A DNA stretch of 64,000 nucleotides from an uncultured Bacilli bacterium (GTDB taxonomy: Bacteria; Bacillota_I; Bacilli_A; RF39; UBA660). Numbering within the stretch: the first letter of the stretch is position 1; every line of letters starts with the position of its first letter. Under the pieces are notes generated by a model. It was not told where the DNA came from. It was given only the letters and a program-made list of their open reading frames with translations, and made no database searches. Positions 16,388-26,392 of the stretch are shown here, piece by piece. Where the stretch lies: the NCBI GenBank assembly GCA_934167825.1, contig CAKPLY010000001.1, forward strand, positions 135,369 to 199,368, in the 5' to 3' direction. A program made the position numbers and the translations under genes.

Positions 16388-18616
16388 TTATTCTTCTTCA
16401 GTATTAGTATTGTTATCCATTTTTGCTAATACTTCACGTGGTTTTGAACCGTTTGGTGGGCCAATTATTCCACGTTCTTCTAGTAAATCTATTATTCTTG
16501 CTGCTCTATTATATCCAAGGCGATATTTTCTTTGGATTAAGCTTGCACTTATTTTGCCTGTCATAATAGCAAAATCTACTATTTCGTTATATAATGGATC
16601 ATCATATTCTTCTTCACTTTTATATCCATCATCTATATCACTTGTTGATGGCCCTGTTTTTTCTACTGTTAATGATTCATCATAGATTGCTTTTTGTTGT
16701 GATATAGTATAGTCTACGATTTTTTGTAATTCATCTTCACTTACAAATGCACCTTGAATTCTATTTGGGTTATTTTCTCCCATAGGTTTAAACAGCATAT
16801 CACCTTTACCTAGTAGTTTTTCTGCTCCTGTCATATCAAGTATAGTTCTTGAGTCAATAGATGAGGATACTGCGAATGATATACGAGATGGAATATTTGC
16901 TTTTACTACACCTGTTATTACATCTGTTGATGGTCTTTGTGTTGCTACAATTAAGTGTATTCCTGCGGCACGAGCCATTTGAGTTATACGCATAATTGAA
17001 TCTTCTACTTCTTTTGCAGCAACTAACATTAAGTCTGCAAGTTCATCGATTATTACTACGATATAAGGCATTTTTTCATATTCTGTGTGTGTTTCACAAA
17101 ATTCATTATATCCTTTGATATTTTTTTGTTTAGTATGTTCTAGTACATCGTAACGTCTTTCCATTTCTGCGACAATGTTTTTTAGAGCAATTGAGGCTTT
17201 TTTAGGGTCTGTTACTACTGGTGCAAGTAAATGTGGTACGCCATTATACATACTAAGTTCTACTTTTTTAGGGTCTACCATTACTAGTTTTACTTGATCT
17301 GGTCTTGCACGCATTAGAATTGATGCTATAATACAGTTCATACATACTGATTTACCACTACCAGTAGCACCGGCAACTAGTAAATGGGGGGTAGAATTTA
17401 TTTCCATCCATTTAACTTTACCCATGATATCCTTTCCTAAACCTACTGCTAGAACATTTTTATCATCTACTGGTGGGATACAAGATAATACTTCTTTAAA
17501 ACTTACTGAACTATTAACTTTATTAGGAAGTTCAATACCAATAGTGTTTTTACCTGGTATTGGAGCTTGAATTCTTACATCTTTTGCTGCTAGAGCAAGT
17601 GCTAATTCTTTTTGAATAGATAATATTTTACTTACCTTTGTACCTGTTTTTAATTCTAGTTCGTACTGAGTTACTGAAGGTCCTATATTTACTTGAACTA
17701 CTTTACCTGTTATTTCAAAGACACTTAGTGTTTCTTCTAGTTTTACTATTGCTTCTTTTGCGTATGTCTCATTTTCTTTATTACTTGTATTTTTTACTGT
17801 TTTTAAAAGTCCTATTGGAGGAAGACGATAATTTTTATTAATCTTAACTTCTGCTTCTTTTTCATCATTATGATTAATTGGTATATCTACTTCTTCAATT
17901 TGATTGTTAATATTTACTGGGGACTCTTCTACTCTATTTGCAATAATTACTTTTTCTTCTTCTTTTTCTTCTACATCATGTTTAATATTATTTTTAATTG
18001 GGCTTTCTTTTTCTTCATGATGTTTCTTCATATCACTTACTTTTTCTTTAGTTTTATCTTTTATTTTCTTTAAGAAATCGTAGATACTAAAGTTAAAGCA
18101 TAGGATTAATCCTAGTATACCTAAAGTTAATATTACTACTGTAGTTCCCTCTTTAAATAGACTATAAAATACATATGAGAATAATGCTCCAACCATACCT
18201 CCACCACTATTACTAACTATTTGAGGATTCTTAAATGTTAGAAGTAAGTTATCAAATGTTTCAGTTATTATTTTTACTCCTTCAGTACCATTTAATTCTA
18301 TATATTTAGTGTGTAAGAATATTAAGTAGCATATAACCATTATATAAAATCCTATTGCTTTTAAAGAAAAGAAGTTAGGAGTTTTTCTTTTTACTATTAG
18401 GTATGTTCCTATAATTAATGTATATATTAGTAAGAATGTATTTATGTTACCTACTAGAAACACTGAGAAACTACGTACAAAGTTACCTGCAGGTCCATAA
18501 TTTCCTATTCCTACAATAGACATAAGTATTATTAGTATTCCTATTACTTCATTACTATATTGAAATGATTTCTTTTCTTCGTTTTTCTTTTGCTTCTTTT
18601 TACTCAATTTGTTCAC
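16388..18616 (-). CDS. ftsK: DNA translocase FtsK/SpoIIIE
   Basis: A hexameric ATP-driven DNA pump that moves chromosome ends across the division septum or into the forespore. The 742-residue protein has four N-terminal membrane segments (within residues 20-180), a charged linker, the alpha/beta motor with Walker A VAGATGSGKS (residues 415-424) and Walker B VVIIDELADL, and a C-terminal winged-helix gamma domain (SLIQRKYRLGYNRAARIID) that reads KOPS/SRS sequences. The length is typical of Bacillus SpoIIIE/SftA. Because the genome carries sporulation genes this is probably the SpoIIIE function, but sequence alone does not separate the two names. The annotated start is GTG 18616; TTG 18607 fits the AGAAGGTG site slightly better. 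Confidence 0.93.
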   Translation of the reverse strand: MNKLSKKKQKKNEEKKSFQYSNEVIGILIILMSIVGIGNYGPAGNFVRSFSVFLVGNINTFLLIYTLIIGTYLIVKRKTPNFFSLKAIGFYIMVICYLIFLHTKYIELNGTEGVKIITETFDNLLLTFKNPQIVSNSGGGMVGALFSYVFYSLFKEGTTVVILTLGILGLILCFNFSIYDFLKKIKDKTKEKVSDMKKHHEEKESPIKNNIKHDVEEKEEEKVIIANRVEESPVNINNQIEEVDIPINHNDEKEAEVKINKNYRLPPIGLLKTVKNTSNKENETYAKEAIVKLEETLSVFEITGKVVQVNIGPSVTQYELELKTGTKVSKILSIQKELALALAAKDVRIQAPIPGKNTIGIELPNKVNSSVSFKEVLSCIPPVDDKNVLAVGLGKDIMGKVKWMEINSTPHLLVAGATGSGKSVCMNCIIASILMRARPDQVKLVMVDPKKVELSMYNGVPHLLAPVVTDPKKASIALKNIVAEMERRYDVLEHTKQKNIKGYNEFCETHTEYEKMPYIVVIIDELADLMLVAAKEVEDSIMRITQMARAAGIHLIVATQRPSTDVITGVVKANIPSRISFAVSSSIDSRTILDMTGAEKLLGKGDMLFKPMGENNPNRIQGAFVSEDELQKIVDYTISQQKAIYDESLTVEKTGPSTSDIDDGYKSEEEYDDPLYNEIVDFAIMTGKISASLIQRKYRLGYNRAARIIDLLEERGIIGPPNGSKPREVLAKMDNNTNTEEE

Positions 18617-18666
18617 CTTCTATTTAATACATACTAATTATAACATGAATATACAATTTAAGTAAA

Positions 18667-18703
18667 GAAAAAGACATAAGATTTTTTAATTTTATCCTAT
18701 GTC
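18667..18703 (-). terminator. Intrinsic terminator of the large pseudopilin gene
   Basis: Minus-strand stem GACATAGGAT/ATCTTATGTC followed by TTTTT; the stop codon lies in the ascending arm region. Confidence 0.75.
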
Positions 18704-20727
18704 AGGCTATAGCATTTATTGTTATAGTAGTCTCCTTTAGCACAGTAGTTTGTGCAGTTATTTATTTCAGTATTTTTGTCATTACTAGTAGTATTTGTAA
18801 GGTTACAAGTGTATGCTTCTTTATTTGTTACATCTCCTGCTATGGTTTTGTTACAAGCTTCTTTTGCACTACTGCTACTATTATATTCTACTCCGTCACA
18901 ATAGTATGATTTAGAAGTAGTAATACTACCGGATCTTTTACAAGAAGATTTGCTACTATAAGTTTTTCCATCTAAGTCACATTGGTATCCTGAAACAGTG
19001 GCATTTGCTGAATCAGTGCATGTGTAATATGTTGTTCTATTACATTTACTTGATGATGTACAAGTTTTTCCTTCGCTTTTAGCACATCCGTCTACATAAT
19101 TAGTTTGTGTTAATGTACCACTACAACTTGCAGAAGTCTTATCATACATTGATCCTACACCATAGGTTTTACTTCCTGTTTTTGCTTGACAAGTGTATGT
19201 TGTTTTTTTCCATTTTTTTGCATCACAATACCATTTCTTGCTTGTTCCACCGGCATCTGATGAATAGCAGGCATTTCCACATTTTCTTGTACAGGAAGAT
19301 TCTGTGTTATATGAATCATGACTAGCATATGAACTACATGTTACTTTGGTATTTCCCGTGTGTGAACTATTGCTACACTTTCCTGCACTACTAGAACATG
19401 AATTTAAACCACTTTCAGTTTTTCCTGAACTCCAACCGTATGTAGTATTTCCACTACAATTTAAATTATATTTTTCGCTTTCTGATACGTTTTTAGTTTT
19501 AACACACATACCACTTGTTTTAAAACTGTATCCGCTTGGACAAGAATATACTGGAGTGGTAGATCCGTTTTCTTCGCATTTAAGAGATGATGATTTAGAA
19601 CATTTGTTATTTAAACTGCAACAATATTCTGTTTCTACTTTGTAGTTTCCTTCTTCTATTTTTGTACAGTTTGATTTAGCATCTTCTAGATTATCATAAT
19701 AAGTATCATTTTCTTTACAATAATATTTTGTAGTTGTTGTTATATTAGTTGTAAGTGATGAAGTTATTTCTAGTAGTTTAGTAATAGTGTTTGATTTATT
19801 ACCTGCTTCATCTTTAGTATAGACTTTTATTTCTTTATTAGTTAGTGTTTCTTCTAAAACTTTAGTGTAAGAACCATTACTAGGTACATTATCTATATAG
19901 TATCTAATATCAGTATCGTTTGTTAAATTATCACTAGAACCATTAGACAATAAATAGTATTCATTATTTTTATTTAAAAGTAAGTTAGGTTCTGTTGGAG
20001 GTGTTTTATCTATCTTTAGTTTTTCTTCGTTATCTTTTTTTATACAAAAACTTTTATTATTCCCTTTATTTGTATATACATCAAGGCATAGATTTATATT
20101 TTTACCTTCTTCTTCGATTATGTAAGAGTTATCTTGATACTTAGTTGTTTTAGTGTTAGTGTTGTTTATTAGTTTATAATTAGTTTCTTCTTTATCTATT
20201 TGACTATCGTTTACAATACTTAAAGTAACTTTTGGACTAGATATATAGTAGTTATTTTCTCCAACAGTACCATCAACAGTAAAAGATACATTAATATCTC
20301 CATCATCTAGACAGTTAGTATTATTAAATTCTAAGTCTTCTTCTAGTAACACTAGAGTATCTTTATTTCTTTTTATCATGATACTTGTTTCTTTAGTTAT
20401 AGTATTATCATTATATTTAATATTTAAGACATTGTCTTTTAGACTACCTTTATTTATTAGTTGTCCTACAGTAACACAGGCATATTCTACATCTTGGTTA
20501 TTATCAATACTATACCAATATTTATTATCTTTTTTAAACTCGTTTATATAATCCACTGAAGCTATTTTTATATTTTTTACTGTTAAATTAGTACTTTGTT
20601 CTTTTGATTTTTTTGTAAGTCCAATAACTGTTACTATACCTATTAAGGAGATAAGCGCTAATACTCCAATTGTTATAAGTAATTCTATTAGAGTAAAACC
20701 TTTTTTCTTAATATTATTTTCTTTCAC
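18697..20727 (-). CDS. Large prepilin-like protein with a cysteine-rich C-terminal region
   Basis: A 676-residue protein that begins with a textbook type IV prepilin signal (KKGFTLIELL, residues 8-17): basic leader, Gly before Phe for PilD-type cleavage, Glu at +5, then a hydrophobic helix to about residue 33. The remainder is extracellular. Residues ~150-330 are Ig-like beta segments (IDKTPPTEPN is typical of bacterial Ig repeats). From ~335 to the end it is packed with Cys, Ser, Thr and Tyr, with dozens of cysteines in EGF-like spacing and no sequence repeat I can name. Normal pilins have 100-200 residues, so this is an outsized minor pilin or adhesin. Start GTG 20727 with AGGATGG. No pilus assembly genes are nearby. 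Confidence 0.78.
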   Translation of the reverse strand: MKENNIKKKGFTLIELLITIGVLALISLIGIVTVIGLTKKSKEQSTNLTVKNIKIASVDYINEFKKDNKYWYSIDNNQDVEYACVTVGQLINKGSLKDNVLNIKYNDNTITKETSIMIKRNKDTLVLLEEDLEFNNTNCLDDGDINVSFTVDGTVGENNYYISSPKVTLSIVNDSQIDKEETNYKLINNTNTKTTKYQDNSYIIEEEGKNINLCLDVYTNKGNNKSFCIKKDNEEKLKIDKTPPTEPNLLLNKNNEYYLLSNGSSDNLTNDTDIRYYIDNVPSNGSYTKVLEETLTNKEIKVYTKDEAGNKSNTITKLLEITSSLTTNITTTTKYYCKENDTYYDNLEDAKSNCTKIEEGNYKVETEYCCSLNNKCSKSSSLKCEENGSTTPVYSCPSGYSFKTSGMCVKTKNVSESEKYNLNCSGNTTYGWSSGKTESGLNSCSSSAGKCSNSSHTGNTKVTCSSYASHDSYNTESSCTRKCGNACYSSDAGGTSKKWYCDAKKWKKTTYTCQAKTGSKTYGVGSMYDKTSASCSGTLTQTNYVDGCAKSEGKTCTSSSKCNRTTYYTCTDSANATVSGYQCDLDGKTYSSKSSCKRSGSITTSKSYYCDGVEYNSSSSAKEACNKTIAGDVTNKEAYTCNLTNTTSNDKNTEINNCTNYCAKGDYYNNKCYSLT

Positions 20728-20796
20728 AATAACACCATCCTAATACTTATTTTTACAATATAAGTATAACATGTATTTAACTATTAGTAAATAAAT

Positions 20797-21882
20797 TTAT
20801 TTTCTTTTTATATTTATTAGTATTTCATTAGATATGTAGATATAGTCTTTATTGATAGACAAATAGTTATCTTTTTTTACTAGATAGTTGTTTTTTAGTA
20901 AGTCTTTTATATCATAGATTGATTCTAAATCTTCATTGTATTTTTCTTTGAAGTCATTTAAATTTATTCCTTTTAGTTTTCTAAGTCCTAACATTAGTTC
21001 ATTATCTTGTTTATCTATTTTAGACTCAAGTGTTTTATTATCTATATAGTTGCCATTTATATATTTAGTTAAGTTTTTTGTGTTAGTAATTCTTACATTT
21101 TTGATATAACTTACACTTGAAAGACCAAATCCATAGTAATCAAGGTTATTCCAGTATACTAAGTTATGTTTAGAGTAATAGTCTTCTTTAGTATAGTTAC
21201 TTATTTCATAGTGAATGAAGTTATTTTTTTCTAAAGTTTTATTTATATAATTATACATTTCTACTTCTTTATCTTCATCAATATAGTTAGTGTGTCTGTT
21301 TTTTAGGATTGTGTTGTCTTCCAAGATTAGACTGTAGCAAGATATATGGGTAATATCTAGTAAAAGTGCATAATCTATGTCTTTTTTTACTTTTTCTATA
21401 TCCTCATCTATTCCATATATTAAATCTATATTTATATTTGTGATGTTATTTTCTTTTAGGGTTTTTACTACTTTAAAAACATCTTCTTTGGTATGAAATC
21501 TGTTTAGATATTTTAAATTATCTTTATCAAATGTTTGTACTCCAAGACTTACTCTATTTACTTTGTTTTTAGTCATTAGTTTTATTTTATCTAGGGTAAG
21601 GTTTTCTACATTTGCTTCCATGGTGAACTCTATATCGTCACTTAGGTTAAAGATACTCATTATGTTAAAGAGGTGGTTTAATTCTTTATAGGATAAGGAT
21701 GAAGGGGTACCTCCCCCAATATATAGGGTTTTTAATGTTTCACCATTATATCTTTTCTTAATTTCTTTTTCTAAAGAGATAAGATATTTATTTACAAAGT
21801 CTTTGTTATAGTACATTTTTGAGAAGTCACAATAACTACATATATTTGTACAAAAAGGAATATGAATATATACACTAATCAT
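20797..21882 (-). CDS. hemW: Radical-SAM heme chaperone HemW-like protein
   Basis: A 361-residue radical SAM enzyme of the HemW/HemN-like family. The [4Fe-4S]/SAM motif CTNICSYCDF (CX3CX2C, residues 12-19) and the GGGTPSSL glycine motif near residue 57 are diagnostic. The Cys spacing and short length match HemW (heme insertion chaperone) and not coproporphyrinogen dehydrogenase. I would not call it HemN on sequence alone. Start ATG 21882 follows TTAGGTGATAAA. It is flanked by the pseudopilin and the kinase in the same direction; no heme biosynthesis genes are visible here. Confidence 0.88.
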   Translation of the reverse strand: MISVYIHIPFCTNICSYCDFSKMYYNKDFVNKYLISLEKEIKKRYNGETLKTLYIGGGTPSSLSYKELNHLFNIMSIFNLSDDIEFTMEANVENLTLDKIKLMTKNKVNRVSLGVQTFDKDNLKYLNRFHTKEDVFKVVKTLKENNITNINIDLIYGIDEDIEKVKKDIDYALLLDITHISCYSLILEDNTILKNRHTNYIDEDKEVEMYNYINKTLEKNNFIHYEISNYTKEDYYSKHNLVYWNNLDYYGFGLSSVSYIKNVRITNTKNLTKYINGNYIDNKTLESKIDKQDNELMLGLRKLKGINLNDFKEKYNEDLESIYDIKDLLKNNYLVKKDNYLSINKDYIYISNEILINIKRK

Positions 21883-21973
21883 TTTATCACCTAACCTTAC
21901 AGGACTCTTTAGATAATTGTAGCAAAATTATTATAAAAAGTCTATTTAAAAGAACTTATTTTTTAAAATTAAG

Positions 21974-22005
21974 AAAAAAGTGATTATAATACAAAATCAC
22001 TTTTT
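21974..22005 (-). terminator. Intrinsic terminator of the hybrid kinase gene
   Basis: Minus-strand stem AAAAAGTGATT/AATCACTTTTT ending in T residues, 19 bp after the stop codon. Confidence 0.8.
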
Positions 22006-22023
22006 AGAGTTTATTTTAATATT

Positions 22024-23799
22024 TTATTCATTAATTATATTAATTAGTTTTTCTTTATCTATTGGTTTTACTAAGACGTTAGTAAATCCTTGGTCTTTAT
22101 AAGTGTCTGTGTACTCTAAGGAAGTGTTTTTAGTAAGTAATACTACTTTAATATTAAAGTTTTTGATTTGGTTTAGTTTTTTAATGATAGTATAAGCATC
22201 AAGTGGTTTTAGGTCTTCTTCTAGTAAGATTAGGTCATATTTTTCATGATTTCTTATTTTATCTAAGGCGTCACTGCCTAACTCTACAGTATCTATTATT
22301 ACATTAGAGTCTTTAAGATATTTAGTTATTAGTTTAGTAGTTACGGAAGAATCTGTAACAAGAAGTATTTTCTTTTTATCTAGTACTTTGTCATAGTTAT
22401 TAAATGTATCAGCATCTATTTTTTGGTCTAGTACTACTTTCATTGTGGTACCTACTCCAAAGGTACTTGATGCAATTATTGTGCCACCCATTAATGTTAC
22501 TAGTTTTCTTGCGGTATATAAATTATTTTTTAGATTATATTTATTTAGTTCTTCTTTATTTTTATTAAATATTTTTTCTAGTTCAGTAGATTTTATACCA
22601 ATTCCAGAGTCTTCGATAGATATTATTAATCTTGCTATATCATTTTTCTTTATATAGTTTACTGATAGTTCGATATAACCTTTATTTGTGTATTTTAGGG
22701 AGTTATCTAATAGGGATGTTAGGACATTCTTTAAGTTTAGAGCATCTCCATAAAGATACTCTGGTAGGTCACTTTGGATATTAGTTCTAAAATCTAGATT
22801 CTTATTTTTTATTTTATCTTTGTAGATAGTTATTATTTCTTTTAGTATTAGTTTTATATTATATTTATCATTATATACTTTGATACTTGCAGCATCAAGA
22901 TGTGATACATCAAGCATTTCATTAGTCATAGTAGTAAATTTACCAGTACTTACTTTTATTTCTCTTGCACTATCATTTATTGTTATTAAATCAGGCTTTT
23001 TAGTGGAAGATTCATCAATTATATAGTCTGCCTCATAGTTTATATCTTTAGTTATTTCTCTTAGGGATGAAGTCATGTTATATAGAAACATTGTTTTTTC
23101 TTCGTTAGCATTGTCACTTATTACTTTGGCATTATGGACTTCCTCAAGAATTTTCATGTCGGGGTTTTCTATTGTGTGATACATTATAAAGATAATTGCA
23201 AATTCCATTGATGTAATTAACGTTGCTTGAGGATATACTTTTTGTATTAATGCTATTATACCAATTAAAAATACATAACAAAACAACGGAATAAATTTCT
23301 TAAAGTTTATTATTTTTCTATTTTTTATTATTGGTATGAACCATATTATCATACATATTGTAGAACATACATATACAAAGTCTACTGCCGGTCCTATAGC
23401 ATAACCTTTAGCTGTTTCTATTTTTAGAGCAAGGCAAATTACAACACATATTGCATATATTATATAAGATATCAATTCTAGTTTTTTATAATGTTCTAAT
23501 TTTTTGTTTTTTTCTCCAGTATAGCATACAACATAAATATATAGAGTCATAAATAATAAGTATGTAATTAAATATACTAAATATATTTTGGTTAATATTA
23601 TTGCAGGAATTGCTACCGCAGAAAAATTATTACTTATATAAGTACAAAAGAACTCTATTAATAATCCTAAAAAATTTAATACTAATAATTTACTAAATAT
23701 TTTAGTCTCGTTTGAACTTATATGTTTTTTGGTAAAGAATATTATATTTAATGTTAAAGATAAACATAATGCACATAAAATAAAATATCCAAAATTCAT
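22024..23799 (-). CDS. Degenerate hybrid sensor histidine kinase/response regulator
   Basis: A 591-residue protein with about seven N-terminal membrane segments (to ~residue 215), a DHp-like helix, an HATPase domain and a C-terminal receiver domain. The ATP-binding N box (LLDNSLKYT) and G1 box (EDSGIGI) are present. Key phosphotransfer residues are not: where kinases have NMSHEIRT this one has NMTSSLRE, so the phospho-acceptor His is Ser, and the receiver site that normally reads LILMD reads LILLEE, so the Asp is Glu. One acidic-pocket Asp is also Thr (VTDSS). The receiver Lys (VKPID) remains. This suggests a pseudokinase with a phosphomimetic receiver. Start ATG 23799 behind AGGAAG; an in-frame GTG lies 9 bp upstream. 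Confidence 0.85.
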   Translation of the reverse strand: MNFGYFILCALCLSLTLNIIFFTKKHISSNETKIFSKLLVLNFLGLLIEFFCTYISNNFSAVAIPAIILTKIYLVYLITYLLFMTLYIYVVCYTGEKNKKLEHYKKLELISYIIYAICVVICLALKIETAKGYAIGPAVDFVYVCSTICMIIWFIPIIKNRKIINFKKFIPLFCYVFLIGIIALIQKVYPQATLITSMEFAIIFIMYHTIENPDMKILEEVHNAKVISDNANEEKTMFLYNMTSSLREITKDINYEADYIIDESSTKKPDLITINDSAREIKVSTGKFTTMTNEMLDVSHLDAASIKVYNDKYNIKLILKEIITIYKDKIKNKNLDFRTNIQSDLPEYLYGDALNLKNVLTSLLDNSLKYTNKGYIELSVNYIKKNDIARLIISIEDSGIGIKSTELEKIFNKNKEELNKYNLKNNLYTARKLVTLMGGTIIASSTFGVGTTMKVVLDQKIDADTFNNYDKVLDKKKILLVTDSSVTTKLITKYLKDSNVIIDTVELGSDALDKIRNHEKYDLILLEEDLKPLDAYTIIKKLNQIKNFNIKVVLLTKNTSLEYTDTYKDQGFTNVLVKPIDKEKLINIINE

Positions 23800-23856
23800 T
23801 TTAACCACTTCCTATCTATATATTATAGTATATCATAAACTTAATTATAAATCCAT

Positions 23857-23893
23857 AAAAAAGAAGTAAATTTTTCTTCCTCATTTACTTCTT
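23857..23893 (-). terminator. Intrinsic terminator overlapping the end of the AMP-ligase gene
   Basis: Minus-strand stem AAGAAGTAAA/TTTACTTCTT followed by TTTT; it includes the stop codon. Confidence 0.75.
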
Positions 23894-25843
23894 TAATACT
23901 TTTTTAATTACATTTTTTCTTTTCAAATAATTATAACAGTTGATACAGTTTTCATTTATTTTTTCGTTAGTTAAACTAGTTGTATCTCTTTTGCCACTTG
24001 GTGCAAGCAAGAATGAATTTCTTACATTTATGTATAAATTTTTTAGTATTTCTTCAGGGATATTACTTTGTAGTCTTAAGATAATACTATTTATTATTTC
24101 ATCATAACTTTTTTTAGTATTTGGTTGTAATACAATGTGACAAACATAGTTATTATCAATATTTTTAACTAAAGTTACTGACATTATATTTTTGGTGTCT
24201 ACTCCTATGGTGTCTTCAATTAAATAGTATGGTATAAATTCGTTATCTGTTAGTCTTATATTACTATTTAATCTTCCTTTCATTTTTACTCTTCCATAAT
24301 TATCTGCTTTATATGAATATGTACCTAGATTTAGCCATTTTTTACCATAATAATCTGTTACTTCAATATTTTTATTTAGTGCTTTATCTGTGTAACTTAA
24401 CATATTACATGGAGAATTTGCTACTAATAATCCTGGTTCATATAACTTACAATACTTTCCTTCTTTATTTAATACTTCTAAATCTACGAATCTATGCGGA
24501 GTAAGTCCTAATCCTTCTTTAGATAAAACATACTTTAAGTTTTTCTCTTGAAGGGACTTAAATAGTGTTACAAAGATTCCACTACTTTCTGTAGTACCTC
24601 CTCCAATAGAGAATGTTACTGGTGACAATGGAAATGGTAATTTTTCAGTACCAAATTTATGCTTTCTTGAAGTATAATTAAAATATTTTTCTTCTCCTAT
24701 AGACATACCTTCACCTGTAACTGTTGGTATCATAAGAAATGGTAAGTCAATTCCTTTATATTTAGGGTTATAATTTAGATTGTTACATAGTGTTGTCCAA
24801 AATCCAGTGGATGCTGGTACAAAATTAGGTTTATTTATAAGAAGTGAGTTTGTAAAGAAGTCTTTGTTATAGAATGGTTCTAGTGCTAGAGTACATTTTT
24901 CATATAGAGTATCACTTATTGCACAAGATAGTTCCATGTGAGTGTATGTTGGAATATGCGCAAGTACAGTTAAATTTCTCATACTTGGCATGCCTGATAC
25001 ATCTTGTTCTTTGAATCTAGATAATGTAATATAACTACGATTAGTGTGAATGCATCCTTTTGGGCAACCTGGATCTGTTGTACCGCTTGTGTAAGTTATT
25101 GCAAAGGCACTATCTAATGACACTTCTTCTAGAATGTTACCATAGTTATTGTTAGGTAAATTTAAAAATTCTTCTTGTGTTAATAATTTTTTCTTAGTTT
25201 TGTTTTTTTCGCTATTTATATTATTTATAAAGCTATCTTTATATAATTCTAATTCTAAATATGGATTAATACTACTACCATAAGTGTCTGTTAATAGTGA
25301 ATCAGTTAGAGAAAACATAACTATATTATCTACATTGGATGCTTCTATTACATCTTTGATATATTTATAGTTATCTAGCGATACAAACATTGTTTTACTT
25401 TTTGTGTTATTAAGAATATTTTTTAAGTATGTTTTATCGAACCAGTCTCCAACTACGTGTATTTTTGCACCTATAAAACTTGCTCCAAGCATAAGATATA
25501 CAAATTCTGGAATGTTTGAAACACAAATTGGTACTTCATCATCTTTTTTAAATCCCATTTCTTTTAGGCTGTTTGCGAAATTATATGCATACGAAAACAT
25601 AGAACCATAGCTAATTTTATTACCACGATAAAATAAAGCAGTATTATTTAGATTATCTTTGTTTCTATTATAAAGTTCTACTGCTAAACTAGTATTATGT
25701 TTTTCTTCTAGTTCTTTTAAGGCATTAGTTACTTTATTTGATAATTTTTTTGTGCTAATATATGGTAATGCTGGTTTCATATTTTTTTGTATTTTGTTAA
25801 CTTCATCATCTAATATATTTATTAAATCTTTATTGTAATCCAT
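23885..25843 (-). CDS. AMP-forming acyl-CoA synthetase/ligase family protein
   Basis: A 652-residue adenylate-forming (ANL) enzyme: it activates a carboxylate with ATP, usually before transfer to CoA or a carrier thiol. The core motif reads YTSGTTDPGCPKG, meaning the usual YTSGTTGxPKG carries a 2-3 residue insertion with a Cys. The downstream GGGTTESSG and the C-terminal PSGKRDT (A10-like Lys) are kept, so it is probably active. There is no carrier protein, condensation domain or transport gene beside it, so I cannot assign a substrate; fatty or amino acids are both possible. Start ATG 25843. It lies alone between the kinase and mscL, bounded by terminators on both sides. Confidence 0.82.
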   Translation of the reverse strand: MDYNKDLINILDDEVNKIQKNMKPALPYISTKKLSNKVTNALKELEEKHNTSLAVELYNRNKDNLNNTALFYRGNKISYGSMFSYAYNFANSLKEMGFKKDDEVPICVSNIPEFVYLMLGASFIGAKIHVVGDWFDKTYLKNILNNTKSKTMFVSLDNYKYIKDVIEASNVDNIVMFSLTDSLLTDTYGSSINPYLELELYKDSFINNINSEKNKTKKKLLTQEEFLNLPNNNYGNILEEVSLDSAFAITYTSGTTDPGCPKGCIHTNRSYITLSRFKEQDVSGMPSMRNLTVLAHIPTYTHMELSCAISDTLYEKCTLALEPFYNKDFFTNSLLINKPNFVPASTGFWTTLCNNLNYNPKYKGIDLPFLMIPTVTGEGMSIGEEKYFNYTSRKHKFGTEKLPFPLSPVTFSIGGGTTESSGIFVTLFKSLQEKNLKYVLSKEGLGLTPHRFVDLEVLNKEGKYCKLYEPGLLVANSPCNMLSYTDKALNKNIEVTDYYGKKWLNLGTYSYKADNYGRVKMKGRLNSNIRLTDNEFIPYYLIEDTIGVDTKNIMSVTLVKNIDNNYVCHIVLQPNTKKSYDEIINSIILRLQSNIPEEILKNLYINVRNSFLLAPSGKRDTTSLTNEKINENCINCYNYLKRKNVIKKVLKK

Positions 25844-25912
25844 AAACTCCCTCTTTTCATGGTTAATATTTTAGCACAATATACTTATAATTGCAAATGT
25901 TTTATGCATAAT

Positions 25913-25958
25913 AAAAAGAAAGAGTTATTTTTTATTTTTAATTTTATTCTCTTTCTTT
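25913..25958 (-). terminator. Intrinsic terminator overlapping the mscL end
   Basis: Minus-strand stem AAAGAAAGAG/CTCTTTCTTT followed by TT; the loop holds the last codons and stop of mscL. Confidence 0.65.
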
Positions 25959-26338
25959 AATAAATCTCTTATTTCTTCAAGAAGTAATATCTCTTCTTTT
26001 TTAACTACTTTCTCAGGTTTAGGTTTTTCTTCTTCTTTTTTCTTTATATGTAAGTTATTTAATCTGTTAATTAGTTTTACAAAGATAAATATACATACTG
26101 CGATTATTAAGAAGTCAATAACGTTTTGAATAAAGTTTCCATACATTATTTTACTATTTCCTATTTCGATAGATAGATTAGTAAAATTTATTCCCCCGAT
26201 TAGTACTCCAATTAGAGGCATTATAATATCATTTACTACGGATGTTACTATTTTACCAAAGGCATTACCCATAATAACACCTACTGCCATATCCATTACG
26301 TTACCACGACTTATGAATTCTTTAAATTCTTTTATCAT
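25925..26338 (-). CDS. mscL: Large-conductance mechanosensitive channel MscL
   Basis: A homopentameric membrane valve opened by membrane tension on hypo-osmotic shock. The 137-residue protein has the N-terminal amphipathic helix ([20 protein letters not shown]), the first membrane helix with the pore-lining GxxxGNAFG pattern, a periplasmic loop, the second membrane helix (residues ~72-92) and the conserved C-terminal [16 protein letters not shown] bundle. Length and order are normal. Start ATG 26338 after AGGAAG. Single gene with its own terminator. Confidence 0.96.
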   Translation of the reverse strand: MIKEFKEFISRGNVMDMAVGVIMGNAFGKIVTSVVNDIIMPLIGVLIGGINFTNLSIEIGNSKIMYGNFIQNVIDFLIIAVCIFIFVKLINRLNNLHIKKKEEEKPKPEKVVKKEEILLLEEIRDLLKKENKIKNKK

Positions 26339-26392
26339 ATATACACTTCCTTACAAGAAAATTATACACTAATAAGAGATTATTGTAAATAT

